A program made the position numbers and the translations under genes. DNA of 64,000 nt. Source: Paludibaculum fermentans_A. GTDB taxonomy: Bacteria; Acidobacteriota; Terriglobia; Bryobacterales; Bryobacteraceae. Location: positions 1 to 64,000 of the forward strand of contig NZ_JBPJAQ010000005.1 of NCBI RefSeq assembly GCF_051172195.1, written 5' to 3'. The notes below the pieces were generated by a model. That model saw only the letters and a program-made list of their open reading frames with translations. It was not told where the DNA came from and did not search any database. Position 1 is the stretch's first letter, and every line of letters begins with the position of its first letter. This document shows positions 31,558 to 40,957 of this stretch, piece by piece.

Positions 31558-34428
31558 TTGAGATTTGAAGGTCCCGCGATCTTCTTAATTGTGACAGCCG
31601 GCATTGTGCTGGCCTGCGGCATCGGCTGGATGCTGCGGCGGCGATGGCTGCGCGACCAGCGTGAGCGCACGGAACTGGCGGTCCGGACGGAACTCCAGCG
31701 GTTCCTGGATGCGCTGCCGCTTTGGGTATTCGTCAAGGACAATGCATCGCGATTTGTCTTTGCAAATGCGCTGGTGAGGCGTGGCGTGAATCGAACCCTG
31801 GAGGGAATTGTCGGGCGGACAGATATCGATTTCGTACCAGGAGACAAGGCTTCCGCCATCCAGACGGAGGACCGGCGGGTGTTCGAGGGTGCGATCGAAT
31901 CGCTGCAGGTTGAGACGGAAGTGGACGGAGACGGACCGCCGCCTGGGCGCACCCTGCTGCTGACGAAGACGTTGATGGACTCGCCATACTGGGGCCGGGT
32001 TCTGCTGGGCGTCGGGCAGGATATTTCCAGCCAGAAGCGGATCGAACTCGCGCTGGCGCGGGAGCGTGACTTTACTCGCGTGGTCCTCGACTCCACCAGC
32101 GCACTCATCGCCGTGCTGGACATGCAGGGCGGCCTGGTGCGGTGGAACAGGGCCTGCGAGCGGCTGACGGGCTACCACGAGTCGGAACTGAGGGCACCGG
32201 AAGCCGTGGCCAACCTGATCGCGCCGGGGAACCGGGCCAGCGCGAAGGCCTGCCTTGGTCGACTGGCGGCGGGAGGCAGTCCGCAATTCGGCCTGGCCAC
32301 GCTACGCCACAAGACGTCTGGAACGGTGCAGATCTCGTGGTCCGCGTCACTTTTGCGCAACGAGGAGGGCGTTCCGGAGTTTGTGGTCGTCACGGCCACC
32401 GACCTGACCCTGCAACTGGAGGCGGAACGGCGGCGGCACGAGGCGGCGCTGGAATTCCAGCTTATCTGGGACAGCGCGGGGGATGCCATGGTGTTCGTGG
32501 AGGAATCGGGCGCGATTTTTGCAGCGAATCCGGCGTTCAGCCGCCTGGCGGAGCGGTCGAGAGAGGAACTGGAGGGCCGGCTCTTCACTCATGCCTGGCG
32601 GGAATGGCCGGGTCACGAGGACGAGGAACTACTGCGCTTCCAGGAGGCATTCCGGGCGCGTTCGCTGGAATCCGCGGTGGTGAGGGAGTTTGAGCTTTCC
32701 TCTGGACGGCGCCTGTGGCTGGAGATTACGAACTCCTTTCTCGACCGGCCGGGGCAGCCCACGCTGTTGCTGATGGTGCTGCGGGATATCTCCGGACGAG
32801 TGCGGGTGGAACAGGAACTGCGCGCCGCGAATGAATTTCTGGAGAGCACCACCCAGTGGGCCAAGGAAGTGGCGCTGAGCGCGGAGACGGCAAGCGCGGC
32901 CAAGACCACGTTTCTGGCGAACGTCAGCCACGAAATCCGTACTCCAATGAACGGAATCCTTGGTATGACGGAACTGGCACTGGCCACCAACCTGACAGAG
33001 GAGCAAAGGGAGTATCTGCAACTGGTCAGGCTCTCGACTGAGTCGCTGCTGAGCCTGGTGGACGACCTGCTTGACCTGTCCAAGGCCGAGTCGGGCCGCA
33101 TTGAGTTGCGGCCGGATGTGTTCGAGCTGCGGCGCCTGGTGGAGAACCTGATGCGGCCGCTGGTGCACCGCGGGGCGTCGCGCGGCTTGGATGTCGCCTG
33201 GCAGATTACCGAGGATGTCCCGGAGCGGCTGATCGGCGACAGCGGGCGGCTGCGGCAGGTGCTGATCAACCTGGTGGGCAACGCCCTCAAGTTCACCGAC
33301 GGCGGCACGGTGCGGCTGCGAGTTGAGCGGTTGGCCGCCCCAGGCGCCGTGGCGCTATTGCGTTTCGTGGTCGAAGACACGGGCATCGGAATCGACGAGG
33401 GGAGCCGCTCCGCAATATTTGACGCTTTCGTACAGAGTGACCATTCGAGTACGAGGCTGCGCGGCGGCACCGGTTTGGGCCTGTCGATTTCCGATCAGTT
33501 GGTCAGCCTGATGGGCGGGCGTATTTTTGTCACCGGAATCAAGGGGGCTGGCAGCACCTTCGCCTTCACGGTCGGTTTTCCGTTGGTGGCCGATGCGCCG
33601 CATCCTGCACAGCATCCGCCAGCACCAGTTTCGGACCTCATACTGCCGAAAGGCAGCCGGGCCTTCCGGATTCTGGTTGCTGAGGACAATGCGGTGAATC
33701 AGCGGCTGGTGGTGAGGATGCTGGAGCAGGCGGGATACCGGACAGAGCTGGTAGGTACAGGAAGAGAGGCGGTGGAGGCGGCCCGCACGGGCCATTTCGA
33801 TATAGTCCTGATGGACGTGCAAATGCCTGATTTGGATGGACTTGAAGCAACGCGGCGAATCCGCGAGGAGGAGGCCCTGACCAGCGTCCATCTACCGATT
33901 ATCGCTATGACAGCACATGCCATGCCCGGCTACGACGAGCTTTGCCTGGAGGTTGGCATGGATGCATATCTGAGCAAGCCGATTCGAATGCTGGAGCTCA
34001 TTCGCAAGATAGAGGCGCTTGCACTTGGCAATCCGCCCTCAAAGCGCGAAAGTGAAAGAGAGCCCCCCACAGTGGAACGGGAATCACAAATGAAAGAACT
34101 AGATCAGGAATCAGCATTGGATCGCGTCGGAGGCGACGCGGAGCTTCTGGCCGAGTTAGCCGGCCTCTTTCTGGAGGAGTACCCATTGCTTATGGGTACT
34201 GTGCAATCAGGATTTGATCAGTCGAAAGTAGATATCATCCTCGGCGCGGCCCATCAATTGAAGGGCTTGCTGGCGCAGTTTGGGGCCGAGCGTGCGAGGG
34301 CCTGCGCCCTGCGTGTAGAACAACTCGCGAAGGCGGGCGACCTGACTGCCGCGGCCGCAGCAAACCAGGAACTTGTGCAACTGATGCAACTGGTCCACCC
34401 GGAGCTCAAAGCATTGGCCGGACAGTAA
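31558..34428 (+). CDS. Hybrid histidine kinase with PAS, receiver and HPt domains
   Basis: 956 residues starting at TTG 31558, with GGGGGAGG 8 bases upstream. One N-terminal membrane helix (IFLIVTAGIVLACGIGWML), then three PAS domains (about 40-155, 170-290, 300-420), a HisKA domain with His458 (NVSHEIRTPMNGILGM), HATPase (NLVGNALKFTDGG; DTGIGIDEGS; GGTGLGLSISDQLV), a receiver with Asp753 (VLMDVQMPDLDG) and an HPt domain with His899 (AAHQLKGLLAQFG). All phosphorelay residues are present, so it can run a full His-Asp-His relay. The final response regulator is not adjacent. Confidence 0.94.
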   Translation: MRFEGPAIFLIVTAGIVLACGIGWMLRRRWLRDQRERTELAVRTELQRFLDALPLWVFVKDNASRFVFANALVRRGVNRTLEGIVGRTDIDFVPGDKASAIQTEDRRVFEGAIESLQVETEVDGDGPPPGRTLLLTKTLMDSPYWGRVLLGVGQDISSQKRIELALARERDFTRVVLDSTSALIAVLDMQGGLVRWNRACERLTGYHESELRAPEAVANLIAPGNRASAKACLGRLAAGGSPQFGLATLRHKTSGTVQISWSASLLRNEEGVPEFVVVTATDLTLQLEAERRRHEAALEFQLIWDSAGDAMVFVEESGAIFAANPAFSRLAERSREELEGRLFTHAWREWPGHEDEELLRFQEAFRARSLESAVVREFELSSGRRLWLEITNSFLDRPGQPTLLLMVLRDISGRVRVEQELRAANEFLESTTQWAKEVALSAETASAAKTTFLANVSHEIRTPMNGILGMTELALATNLTEEQREYLQLVRLSTESLLSLVDDLLDLSKAESGRIELRPDVFELRRLVENLMRPLVHRGASRGLDVAWQITEDVPERLIGDSGRLRQVLINLVGNALKFTDGGTVRLRVERLAAPGAVALLRFVVEDTGIGIDEGSRSAIFDAFVQSDHSSTRLRGGTGLGLSISDQLVSLMGGRIFVTGIKGAGSTFAFTVGFPLVADAPHPAQHPPAPVSDLILPKGSRAFRILVAEDNAVNQRLVVRMLEQAGYRTELVGTGREAVEAARTGHFDIVLMDVQMPDLDGLEATRRIREEEALTSVHLPIIAMTAHAMPGYDELCLEVGMDAYLSKPIRMLELIRKIEALALGNPPSKRESEREPPTVERESQMKELDQESALDRVGGDAELLAELAGLFLEEYPLLMGTVQSGFDQSKVDIILGAAHQLKGLLAQFGAERARACALRVEQLAKAGDLTAAAAANQELVQLMQLVHPELKALAGQ

Positions 34429-34455
34429 TGCCGGTGTTTTTGATCTGACTGAGAA

Positions 34456-34484
34456 CTGCCAGGGGGGACCCCGTCTGGTATATT
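34456..34484 (+). promoter_or_regulatory. Candidate sigma70 promoter of mqnD
   Basis: CTGCCA (34456-34461, four of six to TTGACA), a 17-bp spacer and TATATT (34479-34484). Transcription would start near 34491, ten bases before the mqnD start. Found by eye; moderate match only. Confidence 0.4.
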
Positions 34485-34500
34485 TAAGGTTTCTCCCTCT

Positions 34501-35346
34501 ATGCAGCCTTCTTCTCCGCTGGAAATCGTTTGCGCGCACAGCCCGGACTCTGACGACGCGTTCATGTTCTACGCGCTGGCAACGCGCAAAATCCGCTCGC
34601 GTCTGGTTCAGTTCCGCCACGTGCTGGAAGATATCGAGTCGCTCAACAGGAAGGCGATGGAGGGGGTGTACGACCTGACGGCGATCTCTTATCACGCCTA
34701 TCCCTACGTTGCCGATAAGTACATGCTGCTGGCCAGTGGCTCGTCCATTGGTGACGGTTACGGCCCGATGCTCGTCTCCAATGCGCCGATGAGCATCGAC
34801 GAGATCAAGGGGAAGCGGGTCGCAATCCCCGGCAAACTGACCACGGCGTATCTGACGCTGAAGATCATGGAGCCCGATTTTGAAGCGGTGGTCGTGCCGT
34901 TCGACAAGGTGCTGGACGCGCTGCGCGAGCGGACTGTCGATGTAGCCCTGGTGATCCACGAAGCCCAGCTGACCTACTCCAAGGGCGGCTTCCACCACAT
35001 CACCGATCTCGGGAAATGGTTCAAGTCCACCTATGGCCTGCCGCTGCCCCTGGGCGCCAATGCCTTGCTGCGGAAGCTGCCGGACGACATCAGGACCGAG
35101 TGCAGCCGCCTGATGCGGGACAGCATCACTTACGCGCTGGACAATCACGAAGAGTCTTTGAACTACGCGATGCAGTTCGCCCGTGACATGGAGCCGGCCC
35201 TGGCAGAGAAGTTCGTCGGCATGTACGTCAACCACTACACGGTGGATGCCGGCGAGATTATTCCCAAGGCGGCACAGAAGCTGCTGGACCTGGGGTTCGA
35301 GGCGGGCCTGATTCCGAACCGGGTCCAAGTGGAGTTCGTTCGTTAA
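34501..35346 (+). CDS. mqnD: 1,4-dihydroxy-6-naphthoate synthase (futalosine pathway)
   Basis: 281 residues of the MqnA/MqnD substrate-binding-protein-like family. AHSPDSDDAFMFYALATRKI near the N-terminus, VAIPGKLTTAYLTLK, and LVIHEAQLTYSKGG with the catalytic His are MqnD features (MqnA lacks the HExQLTY). MqnD cleaves cyclic de-hypoxanthine futalosine to 1,4-dihydroxy-6-naphthoate in menaquinone biosynthesis. No other mqn gene is in the window, so the pathway is dispersed. Followed 14 bases later by a HEAT-repeat gene, possibly co-transcribed. Confidence 0.88.
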   Translation: MQPSSPLEIVCAHSPDSDDAFMFYALATRKIRSRLVQFRHVLEDIESLNRKAMEGVYDLTAISYHAYPYVADKYMLLASGSSIGDGYGPMLVSNAPMSIDEIKGKRVAIPGKLTTAYLTLKIMEPDFEAVVVPFDKVLDALRERTVDVALVIHEAQLTYSKGGFHHITDLGKWFKSTYGLPLPLGANALLRKLPDDIRTECSRLMRDSITYALDNHEESLNYAMQFARDMEPALAEKFVGMYVNHYTVDAGEIIPKAAQKLLDLGFEAGLIPNRVQVEFVR

Positions 35347-35360
35347 CTGCTTTATTTCCA

Positions 35361-36674
35361 ATGCAATTTCCCGTCAGTTTGTCAGTGAAGCTGCTCGGCG
35401 CGGGGCTGCTTGTGATCTGCGCTCCTTCCTTCGCCTGGCAGGACAAGGACGCGAATAAGCTGAAGATCAAGGGGCTTCGCGAATACGCCAAGCAGGGCTC
35501 CACCGCCATCCCGAAGATCACGCCCTATTTCAAGGACATCGATGCAGAGGTGCGTCGCGAGGCGGTGAAGGCGGTTGTCGAGATTGGCACGCAGCGGAGC
35601 CTGGAGCCGCTGGCGGAAGTATGTGGGGATAATGACCCGGAAGTGCAGATTCGAGCCACGGACGGGCTGGTGAACTTCTACCTGCCCGGCTATGTGGATC
35701 ACGGCATTTCCGCCACTTTGCGGCGCGCTGGTGACATGGTGGCGGGCAAGTGGGTCGACGGCAACGACGAAGCGATCGCCCCGGACACGCCGATCCGCAG
35801 CGAGATCACGGATGCTCTTTCGCGGCTCGTGTCGGGTGGGTCGTCCATGGATTCGCGAGCCAATGCAGCCCGGGCTATGGGGATTCTGAGGGCTAAGGCG
35901 GGCCTGCCGGCGCTGACCGGTGCCTTGCGCTCGAAGGACAGCCGGCTGATGTATGAGTCGTTGATCGCAATCCAGAAGATTCGCGACCAGTCGGCGGGGC
36001 GGTCCGTGGTTTTCCTGATTCGAGATCTGGACGAGAAAGTTCAACTGGCGGCGATTGAGACGGCGGGTATCCTGGGGCCGCGGGAGGCTATCCCGGAGCT
36101 GAAGCGTGTCCTGGACAACACGAAGAGCAAGAAAGTGCGGCGCGCGGCCGTAGTCGCGCTGGCACAGATCCCGGAACCGGCCAATCATCCCCTGTTCGTT
36201 GAATTGTTGGGCGACAAGGACGATGACGTGCGTGGTGGCGCGGCGGAAGGCCTGGGCCGGTTGATGACTCCGGAAGACAAGCCGCTGCTTGTGAAGGCGT
36301 GGTCCGGTGAGAAGAAAGCCTCGCCCCGGTTGAGCCAGGCGTTCGCGCTGGCGATGCTGGGCGATACCGAGACGGGGAGCCTGGAGCCGCTCGGGTTCCT
36401 GATCAATAACCTCAATCAGCGCGCCTGGCGCAATGTGGCGCTGCCTTTTCTCAGCGAACTGGCACTGAAACAGGTGGCCGCTCGCAAAGCGATCATCGCC
36501 GCGATTCAGCCCACATCCACGCAGGAAGAGAAGATCGGCATCGCGGAAGTGTTGTCGGGTACCAAGACGCCAGACGCCATTGCGCCGCTGGAAGCGCTCA
36601 CGAAGGACGAAGATCCAGCAGTCGCGCGCGAAGCTTTGCGTAGCCTGCGCATTCTGAAGGCCAACATCCAGTAA
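35361..36674 (+). CDS. Secreted HEAT-repeat protein
   Basis: 437 residues with an N-terminal signal (SVKLLGAGLLVICAPSFAW) and then about eight helical HEAT/PBS-lyase-type repeats, e.g. DIDAEVRREAVKAVVEIGTQ, DLDEKVQLAAIETAGILGPR, SKKVRRAAVVALAQIPEP, DKDDDVRGGAAEGLGRLM and DEDPAVAREALRSLRIL. The superhelical fold serves protein-protein binding; no enzymatic motif is seen. It lies directly after mqnD. Export to the periplasm is inferred from the signal. Confidence 0.85.
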   Translation: MQFPVSLSVKLLGAGLLVICAPSFAWQDKDANKLKIKGLREYAKQGSTAIPKITPYFKDIDAEVRREAVKAVVEIGTQRSLEPLAEVCGDNDPEVQIRATDGLVNFYLPGYVDHGISATLRRAGDMVAGKWVDGNDEAIAPDTPIRSEITDALSRLVSGGSSMDSRANAARAMGILRAKAGLPALTGALRSKDSRLMYESLIAIQKIRDQSAGRSVVFLIRDLDEKVQLAAIETAGILGPREAIPELKRVLDNTKSKKVRRAAVVALAQIPEPANHPLFVELLGDKDDDVRGGAAEGLGRLMTPEDKPLLVKAWSGEKKASPRLSQAFALAMLGDTETGSLEPLGFLINNLNQRAWRNVALPFLSELALKQVAARKAIIAAIQPTSTQEEKIGIAEVLSGTKTPDAIAPLEALTKDEDPAVAREALRSLRILKANIQ

Positions 36675-36694
36675 CTGCCCCGCAGCAGGGCCGG

Positions 36695-37723
36695 TCAGGA
36701 GACTTTGCGCCTGGCGGCGCCACGTCCCGCGGGACCGGTGGAGCCTCTTAGGACGAGTTCCGGTTCTATCACCACTTCCCGTCCGCTGGCCACCGCCGGC
36801 TCCTCATTCTGCATTAGAGCCGTGAAGGCCAATTCGCCGATCCTCGCTCGCGGAATATGTGCCGTGGTCAACGGCGGCGCGCTGTATTCAGAGAGCTTAA
36901 TGTTGTCGAAACCGGTGACTGACACGTCGCCGGGCACAGCGAGCCCGCGTTCGCGCAATTCCCGCAGGACTCCGACAGCCATGAAGTCGTTGACGCAGAT
37001 GATGGCGCTGGGCTGAAAGCCGCCATCCAACAGTTCGCGGGTTGCATTGCGCCCGCCATCCAAACCGTCGCGGTCGACCACAGTACGCCATTCGACATCG
37101 TTGCCGTGGCGGGAAACCGAAGCGACGAAAGCCTTTTCGCGTTCGCTGGTGGGCCCCAGACCCGAGTGGTGGCCGACGAAGGCCAGGCTTCGATGGCCCA
37201 AATCGTACAAGTACTCGACGATGCGTTCGACGCCTTTGCGGTAGTCCACTCGAATGTTGGTGATGTTGCGGCGCGCGGAACCAACGTCATAGAACACGCA
37301 GGGAATCTGCGACTGGGCCAATTCCTGAATCAGTTCCTGATCCATTTCGGAGACGATGACGGCGAGGCCCGCCACGCGGCGGCCGATCATCAGGCGAATA
37401 CTGCTCACGAGGTGCTCGGGATCGTAATCGGTATTGGCCACCACGACTTCATATCCACTGGCTTGAGCGCTCGCTTCCAACGCCTTGAACACGTCGAAGA
37501 AAAAGGGATTCTCCATGTTGGAGGCGATCATGCCGATGGTGCGGCTTTTGCCGCCGGCCAGCGTGCGGGCATGGAGATTCGGATGATAGTTGAGCTGCGC
37601 CACCGCCTTCAGGACGCGCGTGCGGGTGGATGTTTTCACCACACTGACGTTGTTCAGCACTCGGGAGACGGTGGAGGTGGAGACCCCTGCCAGTTTGGCA
37701 ACTTCTTCAAGGTTTCTCGGCAT
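36695..37723 (-). CDS. LacI-family transcriptional regulator
   Basis: 342 residues. The N-terminal helix-turn-helix is canonical (LEEVAKLAGVSTSTVSRVLN, then hinge region NYHPNLHARTLAGGKS). The rest is a periplasmic-binding-protein-like effector domain (TIGMIASNMENPFFFDVFKA; AIICVNDFMAVGVLRELRER; DVSVTGFDNIKLSEY). No sugar transport or catabolic gene is nearby, so its regulon is elsewhere. It is divergent from the PAP2 gene across a 341-bp gap that may hold its operator. Confidence 0.93.
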   Translation of the reverse strand: MPRNLEEVAKLAGVSTSTVSRVLNNVSVVKTSTRTRVLKAVAQLNYHPNLHARTLAGGKSRTIGMIASNMENPFFFDVFKALEASAQASGYEVVVANTDYDPEHLVSSIRLMIGRRVAGLAVIVSEMDQELIQELAQSQIPCVFYDVGSARRNITNIRVDYRKGVERIVEYLYDLGHRSLAFVGHHSGLGPTSEREKAFVASVSRHGNDVEWRTVVDRDGLDGGRNATRELLDGGFQPSAIICVNDFMAVGVLRELRERGLAVPGDVSVTGFDNIKLSEYSAPPLTTAHIPRARIGELAFTALMQNEEPAVASGREVVIEPELVLRGSTGPAGRGAARRKVS

Positions 37724-38064
37724 TCGCTGTGCTCAATTCGGGGAGGGCGGCGCGTGTCTCGATTGGAGGCGCATCGCCTTATTCCAACAATACAGCAATC
37801 CGGACCCGGGACGCCCGAACGGAATGGCCTAAGTGCGTCCAAAGGAGGCCATCTGTTGACAGGTGTACCCCTGAAAACAGGGACGAAGAACAGCGTTCAG
37901 GAGGAGTACCAGCCAGTACTGGACATCGTTAAATTTGACTAAGGGGAGCGAAAAACTACCCCATTGGGGCATGCGCTCTGATAGAGTACGCTGAATAGTC
38001 TGTTCCCCAACCTCGTAACGGGTTAAGGGCTGTTGAGCATGGGCAAGAGCCAAGCAGTTCGGCG
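37724..38064. other. Intergenic region between lacI-type and PAP2 genes
   Basis: 341 bp without a credible gene. It holds a small inverted repeat CCCTG-AAAA-CAGGG near 37868-37881, a TTGACA at about 37856 without a matching -10, and a possible weak promoter TTGGGG, 17 bp, TACGCT near 37964-37992 facing the PAP2 gene. No clear LacI-type palindrome was found by eye. Confidence 0.4.
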
Positions 38065-38994
38065 ATGCAACCAGAAATTGGGATGAACGAGGCCGGCCGG
38101 CGCAGCCTCTCAGAATCGGGCGGAGCTAACGCCGCTCCAGGCATCTGGAGCGACATGCTTGCGTCCATTCGTCCCACGGAATGGCTGCTAGTCCTGTTCT
38201 TCCTCTACACCGCGGTGCTCGCCACCCGTTTCGAATTGACTCCGGCCCGGCGGTTCGTTTCGTATGCGGCGCCTGTCATCGTGCTGGCATTGGGTTACGC
38301 AGCCGCTTCGAGCGGGCGAAAAGCGGCCGATATCGCCCGGGATTGGGCCCCGGCTCCGTTGGTCCTGCTGGCTTACTGGCAGATGGACTGGTTCACCTCG
38401 TCCCACACTTTGCGTGGCTTGGAATCCAGTTGGCTGACGTGGGACAGAACAGTATTGTATGGCTGGTCACTGCGAAGCCTGATCGAGAGCCAGGGACGGG
38501 TGATTCCCTCCTTGTTGGAGCTCGCATACTCCCTGCTCTACTCAATTCCTCCATTGTCGATCGCCGCGCTCTACCTATATCGCCAGCGGCGGCGTGTGGA
38601 CGAATTCCTCTTCCCCTATCTGCTCAGCACGCTGCTGGTCTACGCCCTGCTGCCATTCTTCCCGTCGGCTTCTCCTCGCATTGAATTCCCAAACATGGAC
38701 TTGCCCGCCGTCGATACGGTTTTCCGGCGGTTCAATCTATGGGTCCTTTCCTGGGGCGACATTCGCACCGGCGTTTTCCCCAGCGGCCATGTGGCGACGG
38801 CCTTTTCGTGCGCCTTGAGCATGCGCTATGCGCTGCCGGAAAAGCCCTGGCTGAGCCGGTTTCTATTGATCCTGGCGGTCCTCATTACTACCGCCACCGT
38901 GTACGGGCGCTACCACTACGCGGTGGACGGCGCCGCCAGCATTGTCCTGACAATGATTGCGATTGGCATCAGCCGGAGAATCAGCCGTGATTAG
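38065..38994 (+). CDS. PAP2-superfamily membrane phosphatase
   Basis: 309 residues with six or so membrane helices (LLVLFFLYTAVLATRF; FVSYAAPVIVLALGYAA; LLELAYSLLYSIPPLSIAALY; FPYLLSTLLVYALLPFF; FLLILAVLITTATVY). Phosphatase motifs: PSGHVATAF (C2) and GRYHYAVDGAAS (C3, with Arg, His, Asp), as in the inositolphosphoceramide-synthase-like PAP2 group. It acts on a lipid phosphate at the outer face of the inner membrane. Stop overlaps the next gene, which carries an LssY_C domain; in LssY proteins these two parts can occur in one chain. Confidence 0.85.
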   Translation: MQPEIGMNEAGRRSLSESGGANAAPGIWSDMLASIRPTEWLLVLFFLYTAVLATRFELTPARRFVSYAAPVIVLALGYAAASSGRKAADIARDWAPAPLVLLAYWQMDWFTSSHTLRGLESSWLTWDRTVLYGWSLRSLIESQGRVIPSLLELAYSLLYSIPPLSIAALYLYRQRRRVDEFLFPYLLSTLLVYALLPFFPSASPRIEFPNMDLPAVDTVFRRFNLWVLSWGDIRTGVFPSGHVATAFSCALSMRYALPEKPWLSRFLLILAVLITTATVYGRYHYAVDGAASIVLTMIAIGISRRISRD

Positions 38995-40513
38995 TATATT
39001 CACGTTCCTGGCCTGTAGGGCCGCCGCTGTTCTGGTCTGGGTGTTGCTGCTGACGCCGGAACTGGCGACTGCGGGCGCATTCAATACCCTTCCTACAAAT
39101 TCGGGTACTGTGGTGACAGTCCGGCTTCTTTCGCCCCTGTCCAGTTTCTCTTCCAAACCGGGAGATGAGTTCCAGGCCATCGTGGTGGCTCCGGTAGAGC
39201 AGGACGGGCGGATGCTGATGCCTCGCAACAGTATCGTGTTTGGGCGTGTTGCGAAGACGACGAAGGTGGGGCGCGGCTTCATCCATGAGCGGGCGTCCAT
39301 GCAACTGGAATTTCTACAGTGGCAGCCGCCAGGCGGGGAGAAGCAGGCCTTCTCCGCGCGCCTGACTGAGGTGGACAACGCCCGTGAGCAGGTTTTGGAA
39401 AACGGCCGCATCAAGGGGATTCTGGCGACCAGCGGGCCGCCCGGCCTGCTGCTGGGCATGTGGCGCCGCCCGGACCTGACGATGTTCGGCCGGGCCTCCA
39501 TCGGGTTTTCTGGAATCGCCCATTTCACTTGGCTCCAATCCAACTTTCACCCCGCCATGGCGCCCGGCATCGCGGCCCTGCGGATGCTGCTGGTGCGTTT
39601 TCCGGAGCCGGAAATCCACCTGCCGGCGGGCTCCGACCTGGTCTTGACGACAAGGAATAGATTCCAGCCCATGCCCGCGGTTCCGGCGTCGCTGTTGCCG
39701 AGGCCTCCGGCTGAACTGGTCTCCCTGGCGGCAGCGCAGCCGTTGCTGACGACGCGGGGGACCAGCGGCAAGTCGGCGGATATTACGAATCTGCTGTTTA
39801 TCGGATCTCGCGAGGACCTGGAGCAGGCTTTTGAGAAGTCAGGCTGGCATACCGCCGACACGATGGCTCCGCAAACGGTGCTGCGGGCCTATAAGGCAAT
39901 GACCACGCAGGACAAGTACCCCACAGCACCTGTATCGCTGTTGCAGTTGCAGGGGCGTCCGCCGGACCTCGTTTTCCAGCGGTCGCTCAATACCATCGCC
40001 AAGCGCCATCATATCCGGGTGTGGAAGCAGCCGGAACCCTTTGAGGGCCGCGAAGTGTGGGTGGCCGCCGCCACGCACGATACGGGAATCCAGGTGCGGG
40101 CCGCCGGCATGTCCTACACTCACCGCATCGACCCCTATATTGACAAAGAGCGGCGCAAAGTGGTGGAGGATCTGAACTTCGCCGGCTGCGTGGAGGACGA
40201 AGACCTGGTGGAGCGGCCGGACTTCTCGGACGAACCATATGGCCGGATTTCCACGGACGGGCGGATGGCGGTTGTGCGGCTTAAAACCTGCACCCCCACG
40301 GTGGGCCTGACGGCCGCATCCCAGGTTCCGGCTGAGCGAATCCGGCCCTCAGCACGGCTGTTGCGCCGGTTCATCCTGGAGAATCGCCACGCCATCATCC
40401 GCGGCAATCTGTACTATCTCGCTTACCAGGGATTCAGCTCCCACTGGAAGCGGAGGCAGCGACCAGTGCTGGCGGCAAGCGCCAGCGAAGAGCTGGACAG
40501 CCCGCTGGAATAG
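38987..40513 (+). CDS. Secreted LssY C-terminal-domain protein
   Basis: 508 residues from GTG 38987, overlapping the PAP2 stop by 8 bases. Signal peptide SIFTFLACRAAAVLVWVLLL. The first 220 residues form a beta-rich part (TVVTVRLLSPLSSFSSKPGD, RMLMPRNSIVFGRVAKTTK), and the C-terminal part has the LssY_C pattern: DITNLLFIGSREDLEQAFEK, SGWHTADTMAPQTVLRAYKA, LVFQRSLNTIAKRHHIRVWK, EVWVAAATHDTGI and THRIDPYIDKERRKVVEDL. The biochemical role of LssY_C is not known; coupling to PAP2 suggests lipid or polysaccharide metabolism in the envelope. Confidence 0.82.
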   Translation: MISIFTFLACRAAAVLVWVLLLTPELATAGAFNTLPTNSGTVVTVRLLSPLSSFSSKPGDEFQAIVVAPVEQDGRMLMPRNSIVFGRVAKTTKVGRGFIHERASMQLEFLQWQPPGGEKQAFSARLTEVDNAREQVLENGRIKGILATSGPPGLLLGMWRRPDLTMFGRASIGFSGIAHFTWLQSNFHPAMAPGIAALRMLLVRFPEPEIHLPAGSDLVLTTRNRFQPMPAVPASLLPRPPAELVSLAAAQPLLTTRGTSGKSADITNLLFIGSREDLEQAFEKSGWHTADTMAPQTVLRAYKAMTTQDKYPTAPVSLLQLQGRPPDLVFQRSLNTIAKRHHIRVWKQPEPFEGREVWVAAATHDTGIQVRAAGMSYTHRIDPYIDKERRKVVEDLNFAGCVEDEDLVERPDFSDEPYGRISTDGRMAVVRLKTCTPTVGLTAASQVPAERIRPSARLLRRFILENRHAIIRGNLYYLAYQGFSSHWKRRQRPVLAASASEELDSPLE

Positions 40514-40622
40514 AAGCCACTCGACCCACCAAAGCCCACTGGTTCGATAGAGAATGCCCGTCTGACGATTCGCAGACGAATTGCAACGTCCCTGAAGGTG
40601 AACGCGTCTAAATCTGTAAGCC

Positions 40623-40949
40623 ATGGAAGCGCTGACGATCTATCAACACGACGAACGCGCCTGTTTTCGATTCCAATTACGAGGCCATCTGGATGAACGG
40701 TCGGCCCGCCAGTTGGAGTGTAGCTGGCTGACAGCGCAGTCGATACTGGGCAAGAAAGATCTGGTTGTGGACATCAGCGGAATCACGGAAGTGGATGACG
40801 TGGGCCGCAAGTTATTGAACCGGATGAGAGAGAGCGGCGCACAGATCCAGGACAGCGAGACACGGGCCCGAGCCGGGAAGGCCAGGCGGATGCCCGTGGC
40901 CCGGCGCCTGCTTTGCCTGATCTTCCCTGCGTCGTGCGGCACCGACTGA
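40623..40949 (+). CDS. STAS-domain-like protein
   Basis: 108 residues. ACFRFQLRGHLDERSARQLE and DLVVDISGITEVDDVGRKLL show the alternating strands and helices of a STAS (anti-sigma antagonist) domain, with Asp replacing the usual phosphorylatable Ser in the D-S-x-G position (EVDDVGRK). The C-terminal 35 residues are basic and unlike the family. No partner kinase or sigma factor is adjacent. It converges with the T6SS kinase gene, with 8 bases between. A small inverted repeat CGTCTG/CAGACG (40559-40578) lies upstream. Confidence 0.7.
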   Translation: MEALTIYQHDERACFRFQLRGHLDERSARQLECSWLTAQSILGKKDLVVDISGITEVDDVGRKLLNRMRESGAQIQDSETRARAGKARRMPVARRLLCLIFPASCGTD

Positions 40950-40957
40950 GCGACTAC

